A DNA stretch of 14,488 nt from assembly GCA_009695405.1 (NCBI GenBank), contig SIAZ01000069.1:1-14488 (forward strand), given 5' to 3'. The position numbers were made by a program, and so were the translations under genes. Shown here piece by piece: positions 1-9,400 of this stretch. How positions within the stretch are numbered: the first letter of the stretch is position 1; each line of letters opens with the position of its first letter. Source of the DNA: Pedosphaera sp. Its GTDB lineage: Bacteria; Verrucomicrobiota; Verrucomicrobiia; Limisphaerales; UBA9464. The notes under the pieces are model-generated. The model saw only the letters and a program-made list of their open reading frames with translations, was not told the origin of the DNA and made no database searches.

Positions 1-129
1 CGGCCACAACTCCAGCGTCTCCTCCACCTTCAACAGGAAGGTCGAGGACTCCGGCTCAAACCGCGCCTCCACCACTCGCCATGCCTTGCCAAGCCCGAGC
101 AACTGTCCAAAGGTCTGTTCCGGTGTCAT
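1..129 (-). CDS. ISL3-like transposase, N-terminal fragment cut by the window edge
   Basis: The minus strand from the ATG at 129 is open to the window edge and gives 43 residues starting MTPEQTFGQLLGLGKAWRVV. A region rich in E, F and L follows (ARFEPESSTFLLKVEETLEL), ending in WP. This matches my memory of the N-terminus of ISL3-family transposases in Verrucomicrobia: a short helix, then 'W.V....F' strands, before a zinc-binding and a DDE domain that would lie outside the window. An in-frame TGA lies four codons upstream, and a GGAGG sits 13 bases before the ATG, a rather long spacing. The gene reads out of the window to the left, away from the acyl-CoA ligase. Family assignment is from sequence resemblance only; the catalytic residues are not visible. 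Confidence 0.65.
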   Translation of the reverse strand, partial: MTPEQTFGQLLGLGKAWRVVEARFEPESSTFLLKVEETLELWP

Positions 130-191
130 CGCTCGGCATCATCCTCCAGATGTCAAGCCCCCCCCGGTTTCACTGGAAATAGCGAGGAACC
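1..191 (-). mobile_element. Partial ISL3-like insertion sequence, end near position 191
   Basis: The start of the transposase lies about 60 bases inside a plausible element end. Read on the minus strand from 191 inwards, the sequence begins GGTTCCTC and continues through CCAGTGAAACC to a run of eight Gs. ISL3 elements usually have terminal repeats that begin with GG and make 8-bp target duplications, so 192-199 (atcggttc) would be the duplication. The exact end is inferred, because the other end is outside the window. Confidence 0.4.
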
Positions 192-249
192 ATCGGTTCT
201 TGGGTTGAATAGGTATTGGAGTTACTCTTTTGAAACTCCATTTGAGCCT

Positions 250-1920
250 ATGAAACATCCTTCTTCAGCTTGGTTGGCCGATTCTGTTCAGCAGTTGCTC
301 ATTCGAGACCTGCTCAGTCGTGTCCGCTCTTGGGCTCCAGACCAGACTATTTCTTACCGCGAACTCCGTGAAATCACCTATGCTGAATTTTTAAAGCGGG
401 TGAATCAACTCGCCATAGTTCTGACTCGTTTAGGGGTTCAAGCGGGAGACCGAGTCGGAGTAATGGATTGGGACAGTCATCGTTATTTAGAACTTTTCTT
501 TGCTATACCGATGCTAGGGGCGGTGATTCACACGGTAAATGTGCGACTTTCATCGGAGCAAATCCTCTACACGGTGGATCATGCGGCGGACTCCCTGATG
601 TTAGTGCATCCCGACTTTTTCGAGGTAGCTGAAGCTATAGCACCGCGCGTACCCAAGGTTCGGCATTGGATTACGCTATCTGACGATGCTATGCCGCCCG
701 CGACTTCATTGGCTTCCGTTGGCGATTACGAGTCACTGTTGGCGGGTGCAGAGTTGGAGTTCGATTTTCCGGACTTGAATGAAAATACTGTTGCGACTCT
801 TTTCTACACAACTGGAACCACTGGGGATCCCAAGGGCGTCTATTTTACCCATCGCCAGATTGTGCTGCATACCCTCGCTGAAGGGCTTGCATTAACCGCC
901 CATAACAATCCGTTTTCACTAAGTGACGATGATATTTATCTGCCGCTGACGCCGATGTTTCATGTCCACGCGTGGGGATTCCCTTATTTGGCGACCATGC
1001 TAGGGATCAAGCAGGTGTATCCAGGCCGTTTTGAACCTCAGCGCCTGTTGAGTTTATTGGCTCATCACCGGGTGACAATTTCCCACTGTGTTCCCACCGT
1101 TCTGCTTATGTTGCTCAACCATCCTGAAAGCAAACAAGTAGACTGGTCGCGACTGAAAATTGCTATTGGCGGTGCTCCGCTACCGATCGGGCTTGCACGG
1201 GCAGCGGCGAACCGTGGCATCCGTATTCTCGGTGCCTATGGGATGTCGGAGACCTGCCCCATCATTGCTGCATCCCACATCAAGCCGCCTAGGAGCGGCC
1301 CGACAGAAGCGGCGACAGACCCGATTGAGATCGTCACTCGGACTGGATTTCCGATTCCATTGGTTGATGTGGCTATTATGGATTCTGCCGGTGTTTGTTT
1401 ACCTGCGGGCCGCGAGAACATTGGGGAACTTGTTCTTCGGGCTCCCTGGTTGACCCGTGGTTATCTCGATGATCCGCTTCGTTCCGAGGCCTTATGGAAG
1501 GGAGGTTGGCTTCATACAGGTGATATTGCCTACAGAGATAACGAAGGCTATATCCGGATAACGGATCGCCTGAAAGATGTGATTAAACTAGGCGGCGAAT
1601 GGATTTCAACGCTCGAACTGGAGAATGCGCTCAGTCAACACCCGGCAGTAAAGGAAGTAGCGGTTGTTGGTGTCTCGGATCCTAAATGGGATGAGCGGCC
1701 CCATGCGGAGGTGATTCTGCGAGAGGGGATAGGGGTTGAGATCACACCGCGGACGCTCCTAAAATTCCTTCATACCTTTATAGATAATGGGACCCTCCAC
1801 CAAAGGGTTATCCTCACCCAAATCCGTTTCGCAGCCACTCTTCCACGAACCAGCGTCGGGAAGATCGACAAAAAGGCCCTACGGTTAGGGCTTCAAAATC
1901 CTACTACTGAAAATCCTTAA
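250..1920 (+). CDS. AMP-forming medium/long-chain fatty acyl-CoA ligase
   Basis: This enzyme activates a carboxylic acid, probably a medium- or long-chain fatty acid, with ATP to an acyl-adenylate and then transfers it to coenzyme A (ANL superfamily). From the ATG at 250 it has 556 residues, normal for the family. The ATP-binding loop YTTGTTGDPKGV is at residues 186-197, PMFHVHAWG near 235, YGMSET at 330-335, TGD at 423-425, RLKD at 440-443 and the C-terminal catalytic lysine in TSVGKIDKK at 538. The PMFHVHAWG and IGGAPLP stretches resemble the AlkK/medium-chain ligase group. An in-frame TTG at 205 would add 15 residues; the ATG is preferred because homologues I recall begin close to it, but neither start has a clear ribosome site. 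It stands alone: no other beta-oxidation gene is near. The ISL3-like element ends just upstream, so its native promoter may be displaced. Chain-length specificity cannot be read from the sequence. Confidence 0.9.
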   Translation: MKHPSSAWLADSVQQLLIRDLLSRVRSWAPDQTISYRELREITYAEFLKRVNQLAIVLTRLGVQAGDRVGVMDWDSHRYLELFFAIPMLGAVIHTVNVRLSSEQILYTVDHAADSLMLVHPDFFEVAEAIAPRVPKVRHWITLSDDAMPPATSLASVGDYESLLAGAELEFDFPDLNENTVATLFYTTGTTGDPKGVYFTHRQIVLHTLAEGLALTAHNNPFSLSDDDIYLPLTPMFHVHAWGFPYLATMLGIKQVYPGRFEPQRLLSLLAHHRVTISHCVPTVLLMLLNHPESKQVDWSRLKIAIGGAPLPIGLARAAANRGIRILGAYGMSETCPIIAASHIKPPRSGPTEAATDPIEIVTRTGFPIPLVDVAIMDSAGVCLPAGRENIGELVLRAPWLTRGYLDDPLRSEALWKGGWLHTGDIAYRDNEGYIRITDRLKDVIKLGGEWISTLELENALSQHPAVKEVAVVGVSDPKWDERPHAEVILREGIGVEITPRTLLKFLHTFIDNGTLHQRVILTQIRFAATLPRTSVGKIDKKALRLGLQNPTTENP

Positions 1921-2021
1921 GATTTTTTACTTTTTGCTGTTCGCTTGAAACTCCGCACGGGCAAGATCTGGTGGTGATTTCCCAGCCGATCTACCTCGAA
2001 AAAAGAAACAGGCAAGCAGGA

Positions 2022-4844
2022 ATGGGCTCCCTTTTTTGGAGGCAGTTCGCGGTGAGCTTCGCCCTGAGCCTGACTCTAGCCGGTGCTGAATCGCCGCTGC
2101 CCTTGGCAACAGCAGGAACCGTCGACTTCGCTCGAGATATTCTGCCAATACTTCAATCTCGCTGCATTGAATGCCATGGACCAGCCAAACAGAAGAGTGG
2201 TCTTCGGTTGGATGATAGGGTGAGAATGTTGCAAGGGGGCGATGATTTGGGGCCGAGTATTCGGCCTAGAGATAGTGCAGGAAGTCCATTGATACGAGTG
2301 GTTTCAGGGTTGGTTTCTGATAAAAAAATGCCCAAGAAAGGTCCGGCGCTTTCTGTTGCGGAAATTGGGCTTTTGCGGGCTTGGATTGATCAAGGGGCTA
2401 AAGGGGATGAGTCCGCCAAAGAAACGGCAGCGCCGGTTCCGCACTGGTCTTTTCAGTCTGTGCGACGACCGATGATCCCAGTTGGCTACTCCGAGACCAT
2501 CAATCCGATCGACACGTTCGTTCGCGCGGAATTGAAGAAAAAGGGGATCAAGTCATCGCCTGAGGCTGATCGGACGACCTTAATTCGGCGACTGTACTCA
2601 GTGATGCTTGGAGTACCGCCGAGCCTTGAGGAGGTAGAGGCTTTTCGGGTCGACCGGACGCCACTTGCCTTTGATCGATTAGTGGATCGAGTACTGGAGA
2701 ATCCCGGCTACGGGGAACGATGGGGCCGCCACTGGATGGACGTGATTCGTTTTGCTGAAAGTAATGGCTTTGAAACGAATCGAGAACGAACCACTGCTTG
2801 GCGATTCCGTGACTACATTATTCAGTCTCTGAATGCGGACAAACCGTATGACCAATTTGTTCGAGAACAGATTGCTGGCGACGCATTGGGGGTTGATGTG
2901 GCCACTGGATTTCTTGTTGGCGGTCCTTGGGATATTGTTGGGAGTCCGGATCCAGCTCTGACGGCTCAACAACGGGCTGATCAACTCGATGATATGGTGA
3001 ATACCACGGGTACGGCATTTCTTGGACTAACCCTCGGCTGCGCTCGGTGCCACACTCATAAATTCGACCCGATCACCCACCTCGAATATTATGCGATGAC
3101 CGCCATTTTTGCTGGGGTTCGACAGGGCGAACGCGCTTTGCCACGATCAGCGGAGCAAGAGGCCGCTTTGCAGATGGAAACAGAACGGATCCTTGTTCTC
3201 GAGAAGCGGCTCGAAAAATACCTCCATAAACCGGTTAATGTGACCAATACTGCCCTGTTACCATCGGTCGATGCGCGCTTAAACGAAGACTCTTTCCCCA
3301 AAATATCGGCCCGCTTCGTTCGTTTTACTATTTCGTCATCCGGTGGGGGACAACCTTGTCTAGATGAACTCGAGGTTTGGTCAGGAAGCAACAATGTTGC
3401 GTTGGCCTCATACGGCACAAAAGCGACAGCTAATGGCACTTTAGCTGGCTATGAAATCCATCAACTGGCTCACATTAATGATGGGCGCTTCGGCAATACG
3501 CGCTCTTGGATTTCGAGTGAGTCGGACAAAGGTTGGATTCAACTGGAATTGCCCCAGATTGAATCGATCCAACGAATCACTTGGGGCCGAGATCGTGAGG
3601 GTCTTTTTACTGATCGTCTAGCAACGAACTACCGCATTGAAGTGGCAGAATCAGTGGGCCAATGGAAGACGGTATCCGGCTCGGACCTACGGCAATCGAT
3701 TGGGGTAGTTAAGCCGAAGAAACCGGCATATCGATTTGAAGGCATCAGTGAGACGGAATCGCATGAGGGTAAAAAGTGGCTTTCGGATTTGGAAGAGGCA
3801 CGAAAAAAGCGAGAGGAATTTGCCCGAACTCCAATGGTGCATGCGGGGATATTTAGCCAACCGAAACCGGCGCATCGACTTCACCGAGGTGATCCACTGC
3901 AACTCCGAGAAGTCGTCACGCCAGCGACGCTTGGTCTCTTTCAACCGGTTCGTATGGAGGAGTCCGTTCCAGAACAGCAGCGACGTATTACTTTGGCCGA
4001 TTGGATAACGCGGTCGGATCACCCATTGACCGCGCGGGTCATCGTCAATCGGATCTGGCAGCAGCATTTTGGGGTTGGGCTTGTGGATACCCCGAGCGAT
4101 TTTGGGCGCAATGGAACTCGGCCGACCCATCCTGAATTGTTGGATTGGTTAGCGGACGAATTGGTCCATCCGAATCGGACGTCGAAGGGACCGATGCCCC
4201 TACCTTGGACTCTCAAGCGTTTGCACAGGTTGATTCTATGCAGCGCTACATGGAAGCAGTCTGGGGCACCCCGTGCCGAAGCTTTGCGGATTGATGCAGG
4301 GAACAGATTGCTCTGGCGATTTCAACCGAGGCGATTGGAGGCCGAAGGAATCCGCGACACGATTCTTGCGGTGAGTGGATCGCTCAATCGGGCCGCTGGC
4401 GGGCCCAGTTTCTATCTGCTCGATGTTGATCGTGAAAATGTTTACCATTATCGGCCCAAGGAGGATTTTGGGCCGGCTGAATCGAGGCGAATGGTTTATG
4501 CCTTCAAGGTGCGTATGGAACAAGATGGGGTGTTTGGTGCGTTTGACTGTCCGGACGGTAGTTTAGTGACCCCGCGCCGGACGGCATCGACGACCCCCCT
4601 ACAGGCATTGAACCTGTTCAATAGTCGCTTTATTTTAAAGCAATCGGATCTTTTTGCGGAACGGTTAAAACGAGAATCGGGATCGTCCAACAAAGCTCAA
4701 ATTCAACGTGGTTGGGAGTTGACTTACGGTCGGCGTCCAGACCGAGTTGAGGAGGATCGCGCTGAGGTATTTCTCCGAAAGGAAGGCCTTCCAGCCCTCT
4801 GCCGAGCCCTTCTTAATTCAAACGAATTTCTCTTCATTCCATGA
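2022..4844 (+). CDS. PSCyt1-PSCyt2(DUF1549)-PSD1(DUF1553) exported protein with discoidin-like insert
   Basis: A large exported protein (940 residues from the ATG at 2022) of the planctomycete/verrucomicrobial cytochrome-like family. The N-terminus (MGSLFWRQFAVSFALSLTLA) reads as a Sec signal peptide. The PSCyt1 domain follows, with a haem-binding CIECH at residues 48-52 and a DKKMP methionine motif near 100-104 that could supply the axial ligand. PSCyt2 spans about 160-370, with 'GRHWMDVIRFAESNG' and a second CxxCH (CARCH, 340-344) followed by THKFDP. Residues about 425-555 look like an F5/8 type C (discoidin) beta-sandwich (RFVRFTISSSGGG, LDELEVW, WIQLELP, ITWGRDREG). A short charged, helix-prone stretch comes next, and the PSD1 domain fills about 650-930 (HPLTARVIVNRIWQQHFG, TPRRTASTTPLQALN). 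A GTG at 1971 would add 17 residues before the signal peptide, so the ATG is preferred. Its stop overlaps the next ATG. Such pairs are common in these phyla and are often linked to polysaccharide use, but the reaction is not known. Confidence 0.9.
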   Translation: MGSLFWRQFAVSFALSLTLAGAESPLPLATAGTVDFARDILPILQSRCIECHGPAKQKSGLRLDDRVRMLQGGDDLGPSIRPRDSAGSPLIRVVSGLVSDKKMPKKGPALSVAEIGLLRAWIDQGAKGDESAKETAAPVPHWSFQSVRRPMIPVGYSETINPIDTFVRAELKKKGIKSSPEADRTTLIRRLYSVMLGVPPSLEEVEAFRVDRTPLAFDRLVDRVLENPGYGERWGRHWMDVIRFAESNGFETNRERTTAWRFRDYIIQSLNADKPYDQFVREQIAGDALGVDVATGFLVGGPWDIVGSPDPALTAQQRADQLDDMVNTTGTAFLGLTLGCARCHTHKFDPITHLEYYAMTAIFAGVRQGERALPRSAEQEAALQMETERILVLEKRLEKYLHKPVNVTNTALLPSVDARLNEDSFPKISARFVRFTISSSGGGQPCLDELEVWSGSNNVALASYGTKATANGTLAGYEIHQLAHINDGRFGNTRSWISSESDKGWIQLELPQIESIQRITWGRDREGLFTDRLATNYRIEVAESVGQWKTVSGSDLRQSIGVVKPKKPAYRFEGISETESHEGKKWLSDLEEARKKREEFARTPMVHAGIFSQPKPAHRLHRGDPLQLREVVTPATLGLFQPVRMEESVPEQQRRITLADWITRSDHPLTARVIVNRIWQQHFGVGLVDTPSDFGRNGTRPTHPELLDWLADELVHPNRTSKGPMPLPWTLKRLHRLILCSATWKQSGAPRAEALRIDAGNRLLWRFQPRRLEAEGIRDTILAVSGSLNRAAGGPSFYLLDVDRENVYHYRPKEDFGPAESRRMVYAFKVRMEQDGVFGAFDCPDGSLVTPRRTASTTPLQALNLFNSRFILKQSDLFAERLKRESGSSNKAQIQRGWELTYGRRPDRVEEDRAEVFLRKEGLPALCRALLNSNEFLFIP

Positions 4845-6337
4845 GTGCTCCACATCTGCGTGCTGCCTTGCTCGATCGACGCCGCTTTCTCGGTGAATCA
4901 GGAATGGGACTCGGGGCTATCGCTTTGACTCATCTCCTTTCTCGCCAACGTCTGCTAGGGGCGAGTGTTTCCGGTAAGGAGCCAATCCGGCCTCTTATCA
5001 GCCCCGGTGCGCCTTATGCCCCTCGTGTGGCACCCTTACCAGCACGGGCCAAAAATGTGTTGGTTATCTTTTGTAGTGGGGCGTGTAGTCATCTCGATAC
5101 CTTCGACTATAAACCCGAGTTAATTCGTCGTCACGGCCAACCGATTCCGGGCAGCGAAAAACTGATTACTTTTCAAGGAGAACAAGGGGCTCTCAATCGC
5201 AGTCCGTGGGAGTTTCGTCCGCGTGGTCAAACGGGGAAAATGATTTCAGATCTTCTCCCTCACCTTGGAGCGTTGGCGGACGAACTCTGCTTCATTCATT
5301 CGATGAAGGGGAAAACCAACACTCACGGGCCGGGCGAGAATTTTATGTCGACTGGATCTGCTTTGGATGGTTTTCCGAGCTTGGGATCTTGGCTGACCTA
5401 CGCGTTAGGGAGTGAAGACCAAAGTTTACCTGCTTACGTGGCCATACCTGATCCGCGCGGGAAGCCCCAAAATAGTGTGAACAATTGGGCTCCAGGTTTT
5501 TTGCCAGCCGCTTATCAAGGAACGGAGTTCAATGCCACGACCCCGATCCGAAATCTAGCTCGACCCAGTGGCATCCCCGAGAATCGTGATCAAGCAACAC
5601 GGAGTTTTCTTCGCGGTCTTAACGAACGTCACGCCAGTCTGTATCCTGGCGATTCCCAGTTGGCGGCTCGAATCTCTAGCTACGAGTTGGCGGCACGTAT
5701 GCAATTGACTGTACCCGGTGTCGCCGATCTTTCCAGTGAACCAGAGCATATTTTACGGCTCTACGGAGCGGATGAAGGAGGAAGCAAGGTGAAGGATTTG
5801 CGCGCGGCCTATGCGCGGAATTGCATTCTGGGGCGTCGCTTGGTGGAGAAGGGTGTTCGCTTTGTTCAAGTCTTCAACGGGGCTTATCAAACCGGAGGTG
5901 AAGGCGTTAGTAACTGGGATGGCCACAAAGATATACTCAATCAGTACGGGGTTCACGGGCCCGTCCTTGATAAGCCGACCGCAGGTTTGCTTATTGATCT
6001 CAAGCAGCGGGGGTTACTCGATGAAACCTTGGTGGTATGGTGCACCGAGTTCGGTCGGATGCCGACATTTCAAAAGGGATCCCAAGGACGAGATCACAAT
6101 CCTGAAGGCTTCACCTGTTGGCTCGCTGGAGCTGGGGTAAAACATGGATTTTCACACGGCGCCACGGATGAATTTGGACATCGTGCGATCCAAGATGTGG
6201 TCACTGTCCATGATTTCCACGCCACGCTTCTCCATTTGCTCGGATTAGATCACGAACGTCTGACGTACTATCACAACGGTATCGAGCGCCGACTTACCGA
6301 TGTTCATGGCGAAGTGATCCGACCGATCCTAGCCTAA
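4841..6337 (+). CDS. DUF1501 family protein with twin-arginine signal
   Basis: A 498-residue protein of the DUF1501 family (alkaline phosphatase/sulfatase-like fold). The N-terminus has a twin-arginine export signal, RRRFLG at residues 13-18, followed by a glycine/alanine/leucine-rich stretch, so it is probably exported folded. Family landmarks are VLVIFCSGACSHLDTFDYKP near residue 70, FIHSMKGKTNTHGPGENFM near 150, FVQVFNGAYQTGG near 340, NWDGHKD, VVWCTEFGRMPTFQ near 400 and GRDHNPEGFTCWLAGAGVKHG near 425. The conserved Asp, His and Glu residues in these blocks resemble a metal site. Its start codon overlaps the upstream stop (ATGA at 4841-4844), which suggests translational coupling. DUF1501 genes are very commonly the partner of PSCyt2/PSD1 genes. 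The catalytic activity is unknown to me. Confidence 0.93.
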   Translation: MSAPHLRAALLDRRRFLGESGMGLGAIALTHLLSRQRLLGASVSGKEPIRPLISPGAPYAPRVAPLPARAKNVLVIFCSGACSHLDTFDYKPELIRRHGQPIPGSEKLITFQGEQGALNRSPWEFRPRGQTGKMISDLLPHLGALADELCFIHSMKGKTNTHGPGENFMSTGSALDGFPSLGSWLTYALGSEDQSLPAYVAIPDPRGKPQNSVNNWAPGFLPAAYQGTEFNATTPIRNLARPSGIPENRDQATRSFLRGLNERHASLYPGDSQLAARISSYELAARMQLTVPGVADLSSEPEHILRLYGADEGGSKVKDLRAAYARNCILGRRLVEKGVRFVQVFNGAYQTGGEGVSNWDGHKDILNQYGVHGPVLDKPTAGLLIDLKQRGLLDETLVVWCTEFGRMPTFQKGSQGRDHNPEGFTCWLAGAGVKHGFSHGATDEFGHRAIQDVVTVHDFHATLLHLLGLDHERLTYYHNGIERRLTDVHGEVIRPILA

Positions 6338-6384
6338 GTCAGCAGGGTGGATGGCTGCCAGAGGCCTTTTTCGAATCCGCAGCC

Positions 6385-6410
6385 AAGCCGAGACGCTCAC
6401 GTCTCGGCTT
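6385..6410. terminator. Hairpin between convergent genes, likely bidirectional terminator
   Basis: AAGCCGAGACG (6385-6395), a CTCA loop, then CGTCTCGGCTT (6400-6410) form a perfect 11-bp stem. On the plus strand it is followed only by GTGTTT, so the T tract is weak. It lies 48 bases after the DUF1501 stop and 25 bases before the end of nrdJ, where two converging transcripts would need to stop. Confidence 0.65.
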
Positions 6411-6434
6411 GTGTTTAGGGGAGGGGGCTAGCGG

Positions 6435-9400
6435 CTACGAGCAACCCAAGCTCTCTCCGCAGTTCAAGCACTTATAGCAGGCTCCATTTCGCACTGAAAT
6501 GTGCCCGCACTTAGGGCAGGGGGGAGCGTCTTTTTGATTTTGAATAGTCGCGGTTAATGCACTAGCCAACAGATGCCCTGCTGCAGCCACTGAGGGATGG
6601 CCTTCGGAATTAGTCACAGAGGCCTTCACCAGAATTGAGGTGTCTGCTTCATCGGCGATAAGCAGGCCCGATGTTGAACGTGCGATCTTTTTTTTGAGCT
6701 CCCTGACCATACTAGACATTGGAAGATCCGCCTGACCGACCCCAGGTGAATTGGCCTCACGAAATCCATCGATAAACTGACAGGCCATCCATCGGAAGAC
6801 ATAATCAATGATTGAACTGGCTTGGCGTATATCAGGGTTTTTGGTGAAACCGCTTGGTTCGAAGCGTTGATGCGAGAACTTTTTGACCAAGGCATCCAAG
6901 GGCACTCCATATTGTAAGGAAAGGCTGGTCAGAGCCCCGACCGAATCCATCAATCCACCGATGGTCGACCCTTCTTTCGCCATTGTGACAAACAACTCGC
7001 CAGGTTGACCGCTCTCGAAGAGGCCGACCGTCAAATAGCCCTCGTGCCCGGCAATATCAAACTTATGGTTAATCGCCATTCGTGTGTCAGGGAGTCGGCG
7101 CCGAGCAGGATGTTGGCTGAGCGCCCCCAATCGGTTGGTCTCAGATTGTAATTCGGCGATGCGTGACTCCAGCGTCTTCACTTGATCCGAAGTCGATGAA
7201 GAGTTTTTTTTGTCTCCACCCTCATTGGTCTTTTTGGTGTTCAAGGGTTGGGATCGTTTGGATCCATCCCGATAAATAGCCACGCATTTGAGGCCCATCC
7301 GCCAAGCATCGATATAGACATGTCGGATCTCTTGGACAGTGGCGTCACTGGGTATATTGACGGTTTTGGAGATCGCCCCAGAAATGAAGGGTTGAGCCGC
7401 CCCCATCATACTCAAATGGGCTCTGTAGTGGATACTTCGTTGACCTCGGAAGGCCTTAAACGCGCAGTCAAACACTGAAAGATGAGTTGGGTTTAAACCC
7501 GAGCGAACAACCGTGCCTTTGTCGTTGGTGACGTCTTCGATGGTATCAAATGTTTCGATGTGCTTCTCAATAGCGGACCTTTCCTGATTGGAATAGCCCA
7601 AGCGTTGAAGGGCTTCAGGAACGGTTCGATTGACGATCTTCAACATACCGCCACCGGCCAGCAGTTTGTATTTTACTAGAGCGATATCGGGTTCGATGCC
7701 GGTGGTATCGCAATCCATTAAGAAGGCGATTGTCCCAGTTGGCGCGAGCACGGTGACCTGAGCATTACGGTATCCGGATTTTTTACCACGGATTAAGGCT
7801 CGATTCCAGCATCGGCGCGCCTCGTCTTTCAAAGATTTAAACTCGGTACTGGATTGAATCCCTTCAACCGCGTCGAGATGTTGGCGGACGACAGTCAAGG
7901 TGGAGGCCACATTATCTTTGGATGCCGGTTTAGTGACACCGCCACATCTGGAATCCAGATATCCGGGAAAGGGAGTCTTGATGGAGGCAAGATCCGCGCT
8001 TTGTTCGTAAGCGTGACCGGTCATAATCGCAGTGATGGAACCAGCCAAGGCTCGACCTTCATCGGAGTCGTAGGCTAGGCCATAGCTCATAATCAGCGAC
8101 CCTAGATTGGCATAGCCCAAACCTAAGGTCCGAAACCGGTGTGAATTTTCAGCGATCTCTTTGGTTGGATAACTGGCATTATCCACTAGAATTTCTTGGG
8201 CTGTAATGTAAATACGGATTGCGGCCTTGAAACGGTCGATATCAAAGGCTCCATCCGCCTTCTTGAACTTCATTAGGTTCAAAGAAGCAAGATTGCAGGC
8301 GGTGTTGTTTAAAAAGACATATTCGGAGCAGGGGTTGGTCGAATGAATCGGTTCAGTTCCCTTACAGGTATGCCATTTTTGAATCGCGCCGTCGTACTGC
8401 AAACCAGGGTCACCACAAATCCAAGTTCCTTCGGCAATCTGGTCCAACAGTCGAGAGGCGTCCTTCTTTTCCAATGACTTGTTACCGGTCACCGTCCGAG
8501 TCCACCACTCTCGACCATCGACCGCCGCTTGCATAAATTCGTCTGAAACCCGAACCGATAAATTCTCATTCTGATACATCACCGAACCGTAGGCATCGCC
8601 ATTGAATGATCCGTCATATCCTTGCTCAATAAGGGCCCATGCTTTTCTCTCCTCCTTTGCCTTGGCCGTAATAAATTCTTCAATATCCCCATGCCAATCA
8701 CGGAGGGTATTCATCTTGGCTGCACGGCGTGTTTTTCCGCCTGACTTCACGACATTGGCAACTTGATCGTAGACCTTTAGAAAACTCATCGGTCCACTGG
8801 GTCGCCCACCGCCTGAGAGCATTTCTTTGCTCGAGCGAATCGGAGTAAGGTCTGTGCCGGTACCAGACCCATACTTGAAGAGCATAGCCTCGGAGTAAGC
8901 CAAGTGCATGATGCTTTCCATAGTGTCGTCAACCGACTGAATAAAACAGGCGGAGCCTTGTGGATACTCGTATTGGGTAGAAGCGCGATGAGCTGCGCCT
9001 GTCTTTAGATCCCAAAACCAATTTCCCCGATCACTGTTTTTGCCCACTCCATATTGATGGAAAAGGCCCACATTAAACCAGACCGGAGAATTGAAGGCTC
9101 CAAATTGGTTTACGCTCAGCCAAGTGAGTTCTTCGTAAAATATTTCGCCATCTGCCTTGGAAAAATAACCGTCGGCAATTCCCCAGTCGGCGATGGTTCG
9201 AATGACCCGATGAATGAGTTGTCGAACCGAATTTTCTCGTTCGGCTTTTGATGGATCGCCGTAAAAATACTTTGAACAGACCACCTTAGTGGCGAGTTGC
9301 GACCAACTTTTCGGAACTTCCACACCTTCCTGTTTGAAGATGGTTTTGCCGGAGTCATCGGTTATCTCTGCCGTGCGCCGATCCCACTCAATCTGGTCGA

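Noticed and set aside
1910..1928. AT-rich hairpin AAAATC/GATTTT with a T run at the end of the acyl-CoA ligase gene
   Set aside because: The stem has six mostly A-T pairs and overlaps the stop codon, so it is too weak to call a terminator.
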